From: Brachynemurus nebulosus
Taxonomy: Eukaryota > Arthropoda > Insecta > Neuroptera > Myrmeleontidae
Assembly (NCBI GenBank): GCA_035578155.1
Contig: JAPWDM010000015.1
Coordinates: 9,752,709 to 9,816,708, forward strand
Direction: 5' to 3'
Length of the DNA: 64,000 nucleotides
Numbering within the stretch: the stretch's first letter is position 1; the number at the start of each line of letters is the position of its first letter. Positions 36,085 to 47,407 of this stretch are shown piece after piece. The position numbers and the translations under genes are program-made. The notes under the pieces are model-generated. The model had not been told where the DNA came from and made no database searches. It worked only from the letters and a program-made list of their open reading frames with translations.

Positions 36085-36793
36085 TTATTTATTCTTCAGG
36101 ACATCAAAAACATTAATATATGTTTTGTCAATAACCTCACTATCTGTTTGCCTATTACAGCTGAATGTTTTGTTTAAGTTGATATAAAAATTTTCCCCAA
36201 TGATTCGTCTTTTGAAATTCTTTTCCTTGTCTAAAATAGGTATGTTTGAAAAATCAAACATATGGTCATAATCCAACACATGTCCCGTTAATCCCGTACT
36301 ATTTTTTTCCCTTTTAATATCATAATTATGTTGATAGATTCTGGCCAACAATTTTTGACTAGTTTGACCTCTGTATTTAGAAAGGCAAATTTTGCAACCA
36401 ATCTCATATACTACATTATTTAGATCTTTCTTTTCCATACTACTACGTTTCTTGCTATACACATTTTCAATTTTATCTTTAAAGGAAAAAAACTACTTTA
36501 TTATCAGAATCCTTTTCAATTACAGTTTTAATTTTTTTAGTTAACTCGTTATAAGGCAAGGTTACAATCTTTCCAGGATCCAAATTCTTATTATAATTAT
36601 GTTTATATAAAACGTTATAGGCATTATGTACAATTTTCTTTTTTATTGAGTTAATTAAATAAGTAGGATAGTTGTTCATCTTAAGTATTTTTGTTGCTTC
36701 CTTAATAGCATCCCTACGGTTATTTACACTACTCAGGTTAACCGCTCTATATAAAATGTTATGTACAAGGTTAATTTTAATATACTTAGGATG
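36085..36793 (-). pseudogene. Penelope-like polyprotein C-terminus with GIY-YIG endonuclease
   Basis: The frame is open without a start from about 36793 (HPKYIKINLVHNILYRAVNL) to 36479, then broken near 36470 and continued to 36085. The linker ends in VTLPYNELTKKIKTVIEKD, typical of the region between RT and endonuclease. The GIY-YIG part is VVYEIGCKICLSKYRGQTSQ with a following RIYQH; the central YIG is YRG here. The RT domain is absent. Endonuclease and RT together carry out target-primed insertion in this class. Confidence 0.85.
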
Positions 36794-37855
36794 GTCGGTT
36801 AACCTGAGTAGTGTAAAAAACCGTAGGGATGCTATTAAGGAAGCAACTTTATTTTATTTTATGAAATAATGGTTTTCGACTAATGGAAAAAGTTTTTCCT
36901 GTATTAATTTAGTATAATTTATGTAAGTACACTTATGTCTTGGTTTGTTTTATTTTTAGAATATTTATTAAAAGAAAAAAAAAATTTTTTAAAAAAAGTT
37001 TTAAAAAATATTTTTGTTAAATTTAAATATCACCGCCATTTTTTCTGAATTGAAGTTACATCATCTTGAATTGAAAGGAGAAAAAATTTCATCAATCAAT
37101 TGGAATTATCTTTGTATATGCCGTGTAGGGCAATATATAAAAATTTTTAACGATTTATATATAGATTAAAATTTTTGAGGTTCAAAAATAATTATTTGTA
37201 ATTTTCATTATTGAAAATTTTAACTTCCGTTAAAAAAATGGTTGTATTCACCTCAACTTAAAATGCAAATTTGAGAATTATTATACCTCACAAGTTCAAT
37301 ATTTTCTAAGATGAGATTGATTTTCCTTTCATAATTTCGTATTAAAACATTTTCAATTTTGATTACATTGTTTAATTATATTGAATAATTTTCAATGTAT
37401 TTTTGGAATTTAGATTTTAACTTGTAACAATTGTTTTTTCAATAACAATTTCCACCAAATTTTATTATACATATTTTTAAATAAAATTTTCTTCATTGTG
37501 ATATAATTAAAATTTAAAATTTTGCTATTGGATTGTATAGTAATAATTAATCATTTGTTTTTGGATTAAAAAGAAGGTTTTTTGTTAACGATTGTACATA
37601 AAACCTGTCTTTTATTTTATTTTTATACAGATTTTAAAGAAATCTTTTCGCTGATGATGTCGTACAACTACGACGAAATATTCGATATTGTTATATTGTT
37701 GGATTTATGATGAAATATAAATTTTGTTATCATTTGAAGTATGGTTCTTTTTTTCCAACTTTTTCCAGTTCTATTTTTTCCTGAATAGAAGTGCGTTGGA
37801 ATTAGGAGCCAAGTTAAAAATCAAGGGGTATTTAAGGTCTAATTATAAACTAATC
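36794..37855 (+). mobile_element. Penelope-like retroelement, plus copy with internal deletion
   Basis: Begins with a plus-strand copy of the same coding stretch (AVNLSSV.NRRDAIKEAT) and then jumps, at about 36850, to sequence matching the 3' region of the minus copy. The endonuclease coding part is deleted. The remaining ~1 kb mirrors 34786-35780. Confidence 0.82.
37649..37690 (+). ncRNA. hammerhead-ribozyme-like motif, Penelope plus copy
   Basis: Same sequence as the minus-copy motif: CTGATGA at 37651-37657, five-base-pair stem at 37659-37674, GAAA at 37675-37678. It sits at the equivalent place in the mirrored 3' region. Confidence 0.35.
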
Positions 37856-37954
37856 GTACATTTATGTTCCCCTAAATATTTTATATAATTTTGTTGATTG
37901 TTTAAGTGGTCTGGTAACATGATGTGCATTAACTGAAGTCTCGAATGCAGAATG

Positions 37955-38653
37955 TTATTTTTCTTCTTTGTTGCCGATCTTAAATAAAAATAAATCTTGC
38001 CTCAGTTTATCAATTTTTTTATTTAATTCTTGCTGACAATTATAAAATTTTCGTGAATCATTTGAAAATACTTCGTACGTGATTCAGTTGTCATATCAGT
38101 TAGTATTAGCCACATATGGTGCTTAAAACTGTTAAAGTCAATTTGAAGTTCTTTCAGTAATCTATTAAATTCGTTTCTCCAATTTGAGATATTTTCTTCA
38201 GACTTTCTTCAAATTTTCTAATTTTTCATCAAGATATTTCGTTACATATTCTTTTTGTATATTCCAAGGAAGTGAGGAGACAGCTAACTTTTCTCGATGA
38301 TTTGCACTAACACATAAGGTCTCTAATCTTATTACTTCCTTATTGATGCTTGAAATATTTTCCTCAATATTAGTTTGTATATCATTTTTTACTTTAATAA
38401 TTTCGTTTCTAGTATAATCAATAATTCTTCTTTCATAGTCCTCAATTCGAGATGTGCTTTCGACTTGAAGTATTGATATTTTATCTTCAAAAAGCTTTAA
38501 TTTATTCTCAAATATATCATTTATTTCGAAATATTTTCTTTTTTCGTATTCTGTTAAACTGGTGTTTACATGTGAATTAATCAGTCTTTCAAAATAATTT
38601 CTTATTTCCCTAATTTTTTCATCAATTAACTTTTTGACACTATTTTCATCCAT
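37955..38653 (-). pseudogene. coiled-coil protein of the Polinton-like unit, frameshifted
   Basis: ATG at 38653 opens a Lys/Glu/Ile-rich protein (start MDENSVKKLIDEKIREIRNY) predicted by eye to be almost entirely helical and coiled coil. One-base shifts near 38205 and 38045 separate the body from the C-terminal parts (HMWLILTDMTTESRTKYFQM, then RQDLFLFKIGNKEEK), which end at 37955; total about 230 residues. Function unknown. Confidence 0.55.
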
Positions 38654-38940
38654 ATTTTTTTACAATTATTTTTAAAAGAGTTTTCACTGATTTCATCTAC
38701 CTAAATGATGATTATATGAATTTTCCACATAGTAATATAGCTAGAAAAAGGAGTAGTGGGGAATGCTAATCACAGTTTTATACAATGTAAAACATTTTAA
38801 GCGTGTAGTACAAGCCTTTACTGTATTTCAAAAAATTATGAAATAATTTCGAGAGACAAAAATATGTTTTTTTGTAATAACGATGATGACCTTTCTGAAC
38901 TTCTAAAAATTTTTATCATAAGAATAGAACACTATTTAAT

Positions 38941-39901
38941 AGGGTGGGTTGGGGTAAAATGGGTATAAAAATAAGCTCATTTTAACTTTCAAGCCAAACA
39001 GAAAAGAAAATTTAATATTTAAAGATCATTTTATGGTTTCAGTTTGTCATTATGATATCTTAGAATAGTTTAATATGTAGTATCAGTTAAAAAACTACTT
39101 AGTGTTAAAATTATAATAATTTTTTGTACTATACCTATTTTACCCCGTGGTTGGGGGAAAATGGGTATAAAACATGTTTTCTATGTAAAACATATTAATT
39201 ACAAGTGATACACCTGTTTTATCGCCGTATATAGGTTAAGTATAGGTATAGTAAAAAATAAATATTCATTAGTACTTGAAAAAATTTATTGTTACACTAG
39301 ATATATATAAGAAAAAAATTAAGGAAATGAAAACTTCTTATTTAGGCCTATTAGCCTGAGTATATTACAAATACATTGAGTTTCCTTCAGCAACTTCTTC
39401 TTTTGCGTCCTTAATAGCATTTTCATCGTATTTAACAGGTTTCTTTATCAAATACGTGAGTGGCATGTCTTGAAACAACAAAATAAGGTTATTTTTCAGT
39501 TTTTAAAGCGTTATACCCATTTTACCCCATATCAATAAAGTATTAATAACATAAAAACTATTTAAAAAAAAAGAAATTTAACTAATTAAAAGTAAAAATA
39601 GGTATCTTGAATGTATACATACCTAATTTTTAAGCTCCTAGTTCATCAGGTTAACTGCCAACACTATTTTCTGTTAGGTGTAATTGACAACAATGAAACC
39701 GTTCAACATATGTTTATTTTCTTTTTAAGCCAATTATAGTGCTGCTAACTCACTTTGAGTGCATAATATAATATTAGAATATATTCTTCATATATATGTA
39801 ATTTTTCCTGATAAATCTTATCAGTAATTTAATATTTATAAAGTAAAATAGAAATTATACCCGTTTTACCCCAATATACCCATTTTACCCCAACCCACCC
39901 T
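38941..39901. mobile_element. MITE with GGGTGGGTTGGGGTAAAATG ends
   Basis: Left end AGGGTGGGTTGGGGTAAAAT and its mirror at 39875-39901; at least 27 bp match. The motif GGGTATAAAA with its mirror TACCCATTTTACCCC recurs inside (about 39124-39170 and 39511-39528), so the element contains internal copies of its own ends. About 960 bp, non-coding. Target duplication uncertain (TAAT or AAT). Confidence 0.8.
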
Positions 39902-40084
39902 AATTATTTTTTCGAATTTTTTTTTCATTATTTCGATTTCGATTTTGTTTTTAGTTTGTTCTTAATAATCAATATAATAACAATACCAAGTAAGTAACAC
40001 CACTATAATTTAATAATTTATATTAATTTTTAATTTAATAATTTTTGTTGTAGATCTATCGAATGACTATATTATTAGAAGGGT

Positions 40085-40288
40085 GCGGAGGGAATTACCC
40101 TCGCATCTAAGAGTGAGTTATTAAAAAATCAATTATTCAGCTTGTATTACAAAAGTCTTTTTATTTTTTAGAATACACCTGTTATTGTGTTATTTTCGGA
40201 GGAGTCGGCTCCTCCATTTGATCCGCTTCCTACAATGAAAAAAATAACGTTGGGAAGCAGAATTATCCTCTATTATATAGAGGATAAT
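40085..40288. other. cluster of three strong hairpins
   Basis: GAGGGAATTACCCTC (40088-40102), GGAGGAGTCGGCTCCTCC (40198-40215, 7-bp stem) and a 12-bp perfect stem at 40262-40273/40277-40288 lie within 200 bp, in an otherwise very AT-rich gap between two minus-strand genes. Possible regulatory RNA, transcription stop or replication element of the virus-like unit; no direct evidence. Confidence 0.6.
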
Positions 40289-40848
40289 ATTTTAAACATC
40301 TGAGTGTATGGAGGTACGCAAAAATATATAAATAATAAATGTTTTTAAATAATTATCTATTATTCTATTTCAGGTTAAAATACACCTAGATTTTAATTAT
40401 TATGATTTTAATATATAGTTATAATATTGTAATTTTGCTTTAAAAAAATAAAATATTTGTAATAACAACGTTTTCTATTTTTTCCTTTTTTAATTATTTT
40501 TCAGAAAAACATTCCGAAAAAGAAATGGTATATAATTTTTTTACTCTTTAGTGTAATGTATATTTTGGGAAATACAATAAAATATTAAAGTAACATACAT
40601 TGTCTTTTTTTTCCCTCTTATTTCCCACATTACTTAAAAAGATACAAAAATTGAAAAATGTTTTCGAAATTTTTGCTACTTAATAACATGATTTTCTAAG
40701 TAAACAGAAAGTAAAATAACAAAAAGGATTTTAAGATGAATATTTAAATTTTTATTATTGAATAATATAAATTTACAAGTAACATTTTGGATAAAAAAAC
40801 AAATTAATTGTAATTAAAAAAGAGGATTTCTTAAAATTATTTATTAAC

Positions 40849-41532
40849 TTAATAATACGAATTTATAAATAACATTGGATAAAAGTAAATTAATTCTAAC
40901 AAAAGGATTTTAAAATGATTCGTTTCTGTCTGAGCAAAATTTTCTACAATTTTGATTGGGTGAAAATTACATTGGTTATTTTTAATATGTATCATGATAT
41001 GGGTAAAATAATTAAAAAGATTCATATTAGATAATTTTTCAATCTGTGCGTAAATTATAAATTTTATATCATAAAATAATGAAAATGTAGTTAAACCAAG
41101 TAAAATAAAGTTCGTATTTTTAAAAATTTTAATTGTTTTTATATTTTTATCACCTTTTTGGAAAATTTCACTTTTAATACATATATCATCACCCAAATTC
41201 AGATACAAATCTGGACAGGTATCCTCGTAAAAGAAATCCATTATATTTTCTCGATTTTCGAAAATGATATCTAGATGTTGTTTCTCCAAATAAATATTTT
41301 CAGATCCTCTACGAGCGAATAAATTCACAACTATTTTGAACTCTTGGCAGGGTAAAGTTCCAATTTCAATTAATTTAGTTTCACTTGAGTTGATTGCATA
41401 AGTTGTTGTCAAAAGTAATTTGAAACGATGAGGTGTTTCTTTAAGTTTCCTCATTTTATTTGGAGTAGGAACTGATAATGACCGATCTTTCCCATTTTCG
41501 TCAACACTTAGTTTAACATATTTTTCACTCAT
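40849..41532 (-). CDS. unrecognised ~227-residue protein of the Polinton-like unit
   Basis: I prefer the ATG at 41532 (MSEKYVKLSVDENGKDRSLS) over the upstream ATG at 41571. The frame is intact to 40849. The N-terminal third is basic (TPNKMRKLKETPHRFKLLLT); the middle looks like alternating strands (IEIGTLPCQEFKIVVNLFAR, IMDFFYEDTCPDLYLNLGDD); the C-terminus is Phe/Tyr/Leu-rich and may be out of its proper frame after the IKIFKNT stretch. Divergent to the plus-strand gene at 42477. No family assigned. Confidence 0.5.
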   Translation of the reverse strand: MSEKYVKLSVDENGKDRSLSVPTPNKMRKLKETPHRFKLLLTTTYAINSSETKLIEIGTLPCQEFKIVVNLFARRGSENIYLEKQHLDIIFENRENIMDFFYEDTCPDLYLNLGDDICIKSEIFQKGDKNIKTIKIFKNTNFILLGLTTFSLFYDIKFIIYAQIEKLSNMNLFNYFTHIMIHIKNNQCNFHPIKIVENFAQTETNHFKILLLELIYFYPMLFINSYY

Positions 41533-41571
41533 TGTTGATTCAATTTTATATTTGATTAGTTGTGAAATCAA

Positions 41572-42476
41572 TTTTATATTTGATGCTTTTTTACACCAAT
41601 TTTTGCATTTAAAATATATTCCCTACCATAATTAAGAATTTTTTTAGTATCATTGAACACTGCCTTCTTAAAATTATTACCCCACCCCCCGCCCCCGTAA
41701 TGTTTTGAATAATCTTTGATTTTATTTGGTCTGATGTTCACATGATTTTTTTAATAACCTCGATTTTTATTTTTTTTGTTAATCGCATGATTTTTTCAAA
41801 ATTCCTTGATTTTGTTTATGTTGTTAAGTGAATTATTTTATCTCTTAAAACTTAAAAAGTTAATAGTTCACATTTATCAAAATAAAAAAAATTTTGGAAA
41901 TTTTTCTTATTTTTTTGTAAATAAAAATTGCGTTGTTAAGTGACACCATAATTCATCATGGGTCAAAAAATGTTATGCTCCAAAAAAATTGTTTTTTTTT
42001 TTCAGTAGTGTAATTAGATTGTGATGTTTGCTATAAATATGAAGAAATTTTAACAATTAAAACACGTACATCATTCTATAGTTCTTTTTCTTTCAAACAA
42101 TTCGCTCGTCCAACCAAATAAAGTGGTAAGTGTTGATATAACGTTTTTTTAATTTTATTAAACTTTTTGGACTTAAAATATTTCATATATAATATTTAAT
42201 ATTTCGTTTAATATTACTGGGAAAATATGTTAGTTGTATTTGCACAATATGTTAATAGGAATAGGTTTTTTACTCTTTATGTTGATCAAAAAGTGAAAAA
42301 TTTTATATTACTACTTTATTTGGTTGGATGAGTGATGTCTTGGATATTTGTAAATAAAAAAAGTAAAAAATTTTTAGTTTCTTTTTAATTATCTATTAAA
42401 AAAATACAAAAGTGAGTGAGACAATAGTTAAAAAGTTAAAAGTGTGAAATACTATTTAATAATAAATTTGAAAAAA
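41572..42476. other. divergent intergenic region
   Basis: AT-rich, separates the minus-strand cluster from the plus-strand genes. Contains repeated CCAACCAAATAAAGTGG and TTTATTTGGTTGGATG phrases (about 42110 and 42318), an inverted pair which may be part of a regulatory or repeat structure. No gene seen. Confidence 0.4.
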
Positions 42477-43193
42477 ATGGAAGATCAGTGGGACAATATA
42501 GAAATAGATAATTTACTAGGGGGAGTAAACATTGTTGGCGAAAGCGTAGCAGCCAATTTCTTGCACTGCGAAGACAGAAAAAAGGCATTAATTAAAATTT
42601 TTAATAAACATTTATTTTATAAGTACAGAGTTTCAAAAAAGTCTAAGATCTATTCATTTTTCGCATTTACTAAAACGGAATACTCTAATAAATACATAAA
42701 TGAAAAATAAGATTTTTATTATTGTCTAAATTTGTTTAAAAATGACTATGATGAATTAAAATACACCTCAGCGAATGGTATTAATCTTTCGTTATTTTGT
42801 TTGTTTGAAGATCTACAAGATTTCTATATAAAAATTATTGATAATGATTCATCTGAGATCGAAATTGAATTTCTAGATATAAACAAGGAAATAGATGTTA
42901 ATTATAAACTACGATCATGTTTTGCTGATATTTATCGATTACTACTCAATTTCGTAAATAATGTACCAAGTACGGAAATGGTACATCATACAACAAATCA
43001 TCTTCAAAACAGAAAATGTAAAATTACAATGAATTTTAATTTATATCCCAGGTAATTTCTGAAGAATCAGTTTCCGAAGCGAACAATTGTGATACTGAAT
43101 CAACAAACAATGCAGTAAGTTCTGATAGAACCTATTTCGAATTTCCCAACAATCATTCAAATTATCCAACTAATTTAGAAGACATAATTTCAC
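42477..43193 (+). pseudogene. 5' part of a plus-strand gene of the Polinton-like unit
   Basis: ATG at 42477 (MEDQWDNIEIDNLLGGV) opens a frame to 42710. A second open block is 42732-43055, and a third runs in another frame to 43193 (SEESVSEANNCDTESTN), where the LTR element is inserted. Shifts or small introns separate the blocks. The gene resumes at 53466 and is read through the junction if the insert and one TCAC copy are ignored. Asn/Ser/Glu-rich; function unknown, probably a DNA-associated protein encoded just upstream of the polymerase. Confidence 0.5.
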
Positions 43194-44101
43194 TGTTGAC
43201 GTTAGCCGGGTGCCTTAAAGGATATTATCCTTGGCAAGAGGCGTTGAGGTCCGAACTCGTTAATTACGCCCAATTTGAGGATTTTGAGGTGCTGAAGGGG
43301 AGTGAAACAAACATTATATACAGGGTGTAAAGTAAATAAGTTTCATCCTTTTGAGAGATGGTTTATCTCGGTGTAAAATTGCCGAAGACATAAAAATTTT
43401 TTCGGAATTCGGTATCTGAGAAAATCGCATCCCAGCCAGCTCATCGTTTAATATGAATTTCTCTGAATACGCCTCCGACCAAACTAAAATTATTCGCACC
43501 CTGTATAATAAAAATTTTTTAAATATAAAAATAAATTTTTTTTTTATTTTACGACAATATGTAAACATCTGCCGACTTTTGAATTGATAGGTACTGTATA
43601 GTAAAAAAAAAACCGAACACTGTTTTTCATAAAGTTTGGTTAAAATATGTTTGAAATATTTTTGTATGTTTTTATTTCACAGGACGTTATGAATATTGCA
43701 AGAACCGTAACTCTGGTATTGTTGCATTTCTTTAATTACAAATATTTAGTTGCATTACTTTAATTACAAGTATTAATTTAATTAAAAATTACATTAAAAA
43801 TTACACTTGAATTTTTAAACAAACCAAAATAAAAACTGTCCTTTAACTGTCATAAAACATTGTTATTAATATTGTTGGTACACAACACAGATTAAAAAGT
43901 GAATTTTTATTCATAAGTGAGTAACTTTAGCGGAAAACTGTAACAGAGAATTCCAAACTTCGGCATTAATTATCATTATTGTAAAATTATTTTACCAAAT
44001 TTGTTCTATTATACCAACAAGCTGATATAAAACACATTTAAAAATTTATGTACTATAAACATACATAGTAGTCCGTCTATTGTGTAAGCAAATATACAGT
44101 A

Positions 44102-44762
44102 AGGTAAATGTCCCAAATTCCGACACTTTAAGGAAGAACCAAACATATTTTCCTAAAATAATTTAAAATTCGTTGGAAAGGCTGAAAGTCTTTTGTCAAC
44201 AACCAGACTAAAATTTTTACTTTAGATAAATTATCACTTAAGAAAAATAGAAAGATAAAATACAAAAAATAAGAATTTTTGTACTACTGCAAGGGCACAT
44301 AATTTCGACATCTACCATAAGAACTTAGCTCTAAATTCAATACCTTTGTGAACTTATTTTCGTGTTTTTAAATTCAACAGTGTCCATAATTTTGACTATA
44401 AACGCTTTAGCTCAAATAAAAAAGAAAAAAAAATGATAAAGATGCATTTAAGTATAATTTATTGAAAAATTGCTTTATTTATTACACGTACATATTAGTT
44501 AATAATGTACTTTTCCAATTTCTGCTAATATGAAAATTAATACTGTTTTGTTGTATATTTCGCAAAATAACTAATTGATCATTAATTTTAGTACAATATT
44601 TGTTAAAAATAAATCGAAATATACAAAAGGTAGTATTGCCTAATGTTCATAGATATCTCTGATATACAAAACGAACGTTTTAAAAGCAGAATTTTTTTAA
44701 ATTCTTTAAAATAATATAAACGTTTGATTTTAAGACACTGTCTGATTTTGGGTCATTTACCT
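44102..44762. mobile_element. MITE with AGGTAAATG ends
   Basis: Ends AGGTAAATGTCCCAAATTCC and its imperfect mirror, between TA dinucleotides (44100-44101 and 44763-44764). 661 bp, non-coding. Confidence 0.7.
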
Positions 44763-45954
44763 TATCTATTGATTCATTCAAATTGATAAATATTCCTTTT
44801 CATTTCCCAGCCTCTGTGGTTCCCAGTGTGTCAAAATCGTCAAAACATTTTTTTAAATAAACAATTACAGACATACTCACATACATATGTACTTGGGGAT
44901 TCACAGACAATCATGATGATATCATCACATCAACCATCGATAATCAAGGAGTTGGCCAAGTGCGTATTTAACACACATTAAGCCGAGTTCCTGAGTTATT
45001 TGCGTTTTTGTATTTTTGGAGATAAAATACATCGCATAGCATATTTTTTTACGGTTTACTGTGAAAATAAATAAATATATTTGTACTTGTGTTACTTAAG
45101 GGTCAATTAAGTGGTAATTGGAGTCCTTACAAACCACATGGACTTCGACATACAATATTTCTGAAACAAGATGTAAAGATTAGAAGTTGTTAAAAGAACC
45201 TTAACTTGATTTTAAAAGATTTTTTTAATGATATGCTGCAAACAATTATTTTTGAAGGAACTTACGAAAAAAAATTTTCGTAAGTTCTCTTCTCTTCTAA
45301 ATTTCTCTTAATAATTTTGATTTGAATTTTTGGAAATGTTATCTAATATCAGAATATACTTTGACGTAAAATTTCACTTACTGAGTGTACTAAAAGTGTT
45401 TATGCCCAGCTTTAAATACGGAAGATGGGTACCATAAGAAATTAAGAAAGAAATTGTTTTACTGACGGTTAATTGAGATATCTATCTGTAGCATGTATTG
45501 TATTTGCAAAATTTCGTTTTCATACATGCAAAGGCGTGGAAATTCTGAAAATGTTACAATCAAAAAATTATAAGAACTTCCAGAGTTCTTCGGAACCCTA
45601 ATTTTTGAAAATTATTTTTTAAAGACATACATAAACATAATATTTTATTACCTGTCAAACTGAATATATTTATGTGTTTTGGAAACACCAGTAACCTATT
45701 TATTTTATAAGTATGTATATGCATTTGTAGTTGAATGTGTATGTGTGATTATGTGAATATGTGATCCAGAATAAAGATAGAACAATGTGATTGTTGCATG
45801 AATTAACTGTGTGAAAATAAATTAGCGATTTATAATTTTTTTAAATCAAAGTATTAAAATTAAAAGTATGTGTATGTGCGTGAATAATAACCAATTGCAT
45901 ATTTTAGAAATGTTTTAAAATTTAATTGTTGTGTCATAAAAATACTTCAACTTA

Positions 45955-46435
45955 ACGTACTTGCTCTGAGATAGTCAGGTACAAAAGTTTATCTCAGCAA
46001 AAAAACTTTATTTTATCAAAAATTAAATAATGTATTGATATTCTTCAGTTATTATATTTGTATACCACTTGTTTTTTTGTATTTCCGCGCATTTATGTTG
46101 TAGCAATTTAAAAGAATTGTTGAAAAAATGTTGTAAAAACGTAGTAAAATGATGTTTTTAAATTATATTTCAAAATCGGCGTGGTCAATAATTTTTATTT
46201 CTTATTAAATATGGTTTGTAACTTTGTATTAAATAACATTCAATTTTTATCAAATTCCTTTGACACGTTTTCATTTTATTCTAAAAAAATAGAATTTTCC
46301 CATAAGAACCCGTGTTAAAATTACAAAACTTTGAAATCGTTTTCCTCAAAATTGGGGTGGTCAATTTTTTTTTCGGTAAGGGCTCGTATTATTGGTATTG
46401 GAGAAAATAAATATCTAGTGAACTTCGTTAAATTT
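45955..46435 (-). repeat. repeat X, copy 3 (diverged, inverted)
   Basis: Reverse complement of about 6240-6715 with scattered substitutions and indels; begins at TGCTCTGAGATAGTCAGGTA and ends in the AACTTCGTTAAATT stretch. Its location inside a DNA transposon shows that X is a mobile or once-mobile sequence. Confidence 0.75.
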
Positions 46436-47407
46436 CCAAATAATTTAATGAGATTTGACGAAATCGATCTATTTGATATGTGACGTAAATTGTCTCATTA
46501 AAAATTATGTTTAAATTTTTATGGACACTACTGTATAACTATTTTCAAAAGATTCCGTAAACAAGCAGGTAAAAATATTTTGTTGACAAAAAAATTTACA
46601 TTCAAAAAAGCAAAGGAAAAAAATGATAAGTAATCAGAGCCTGATTAAGTTTTTTTTTCTAGGGGCCATTTTTTAACACGTTTTTGACAACCGAAAATTT
46701 CTGAAATGAAACTTGATCGGTAAAATTTAACTAGCAATACTTAATTAGTAGACTGAGACCTTTCTCTCCTGCAAATTATGAAACTTATTTACTTTACACC
46801 CTGTATAGATAAAAAGAAACAAAATATCACAGTTTATTAATAGCATTACAATTAAATAATAAATAAAATATAAAGAAATTACTTTTAGAGAAAGAAATGC
46901 GTACCCTTTTTGCGTATGTATATGAAACTGACCTCGGACTGGACTCCTTGGGAGCCAAGACTATCTAGCGGTGTTGACACGAATGTCCGCCCTTGACTGC
47001 CTTTGAATCGAACGAACGAATCTTTTTATAGTAAAATATTTTGCTGAAATATGCATTTTACAGAAGTAATAATAATAGTACAAGCTTATGTTATTTGTAT
47101 GCATACTTCAACAAAAATTTGTAAATAAACAACGTAAATGAAAATATTGAAATGTTACAACAACACAATACTAGAACATAAATATTGATAATAAAGACCC
47201 GTTCATTACAATGCTCCCCCCTTAAAAAAAGATGATCGCTTTACGAAGCGGTCAACTTTTCCGAAACAAAACAACAACAAAAAATTTTATTTTAGTAAGC
47301 ACTCCTTTCCTTCAACAAACTGCATACTACAACTAGAATTAAATACTTTACAATTTATATGTTTAAGTATACTGATATTTATATATAAAAAAAAAAAAAC
47401 TACTTAA

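Larger units (their letters stand above)
34786..36793 (-). mobile_element. Penelope-like retroelement, 5'-truncated, minus copy
   Basis: The minus strand holds the C-terminal part of a Penelope-like polyprotein followed by about 1.3 kb of 3' region. The outer end (34786, GATTAGTTTATAATTAGACC) is shared in inverted orientation with the plus copy ending at 37855. The two copies meet head to head at about 36793. Target duplication not found. Confidence 0.85.
43321..46803. mobile_element. CACCCTG-ended DNA transposon nested in an LTR
   Basis: Ends CAGGGTGTAAAGTAAATAAG and its exact mirror (about 28 bp) sit between TA dinucleotides at 43319-43320 and 46804-46805; the other LTR shows the undisturbed site. 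3.5 kb with no transposase that I can recognise. It contains a MITE (44102-44762) and a minus-strand copy of repeat X (45955-46435). Tc1/mariner-type ends by general appearance. Another CACCCTGTATA end at about 43501 suggests a compound left end. Confidence 0.82.

Noticed and set aside
43314..43568. 84-codon minus-strand frame at the CACCCTG end
   Set aside because: It spans the transposon's inverted end and has no domain; probably non-coding.
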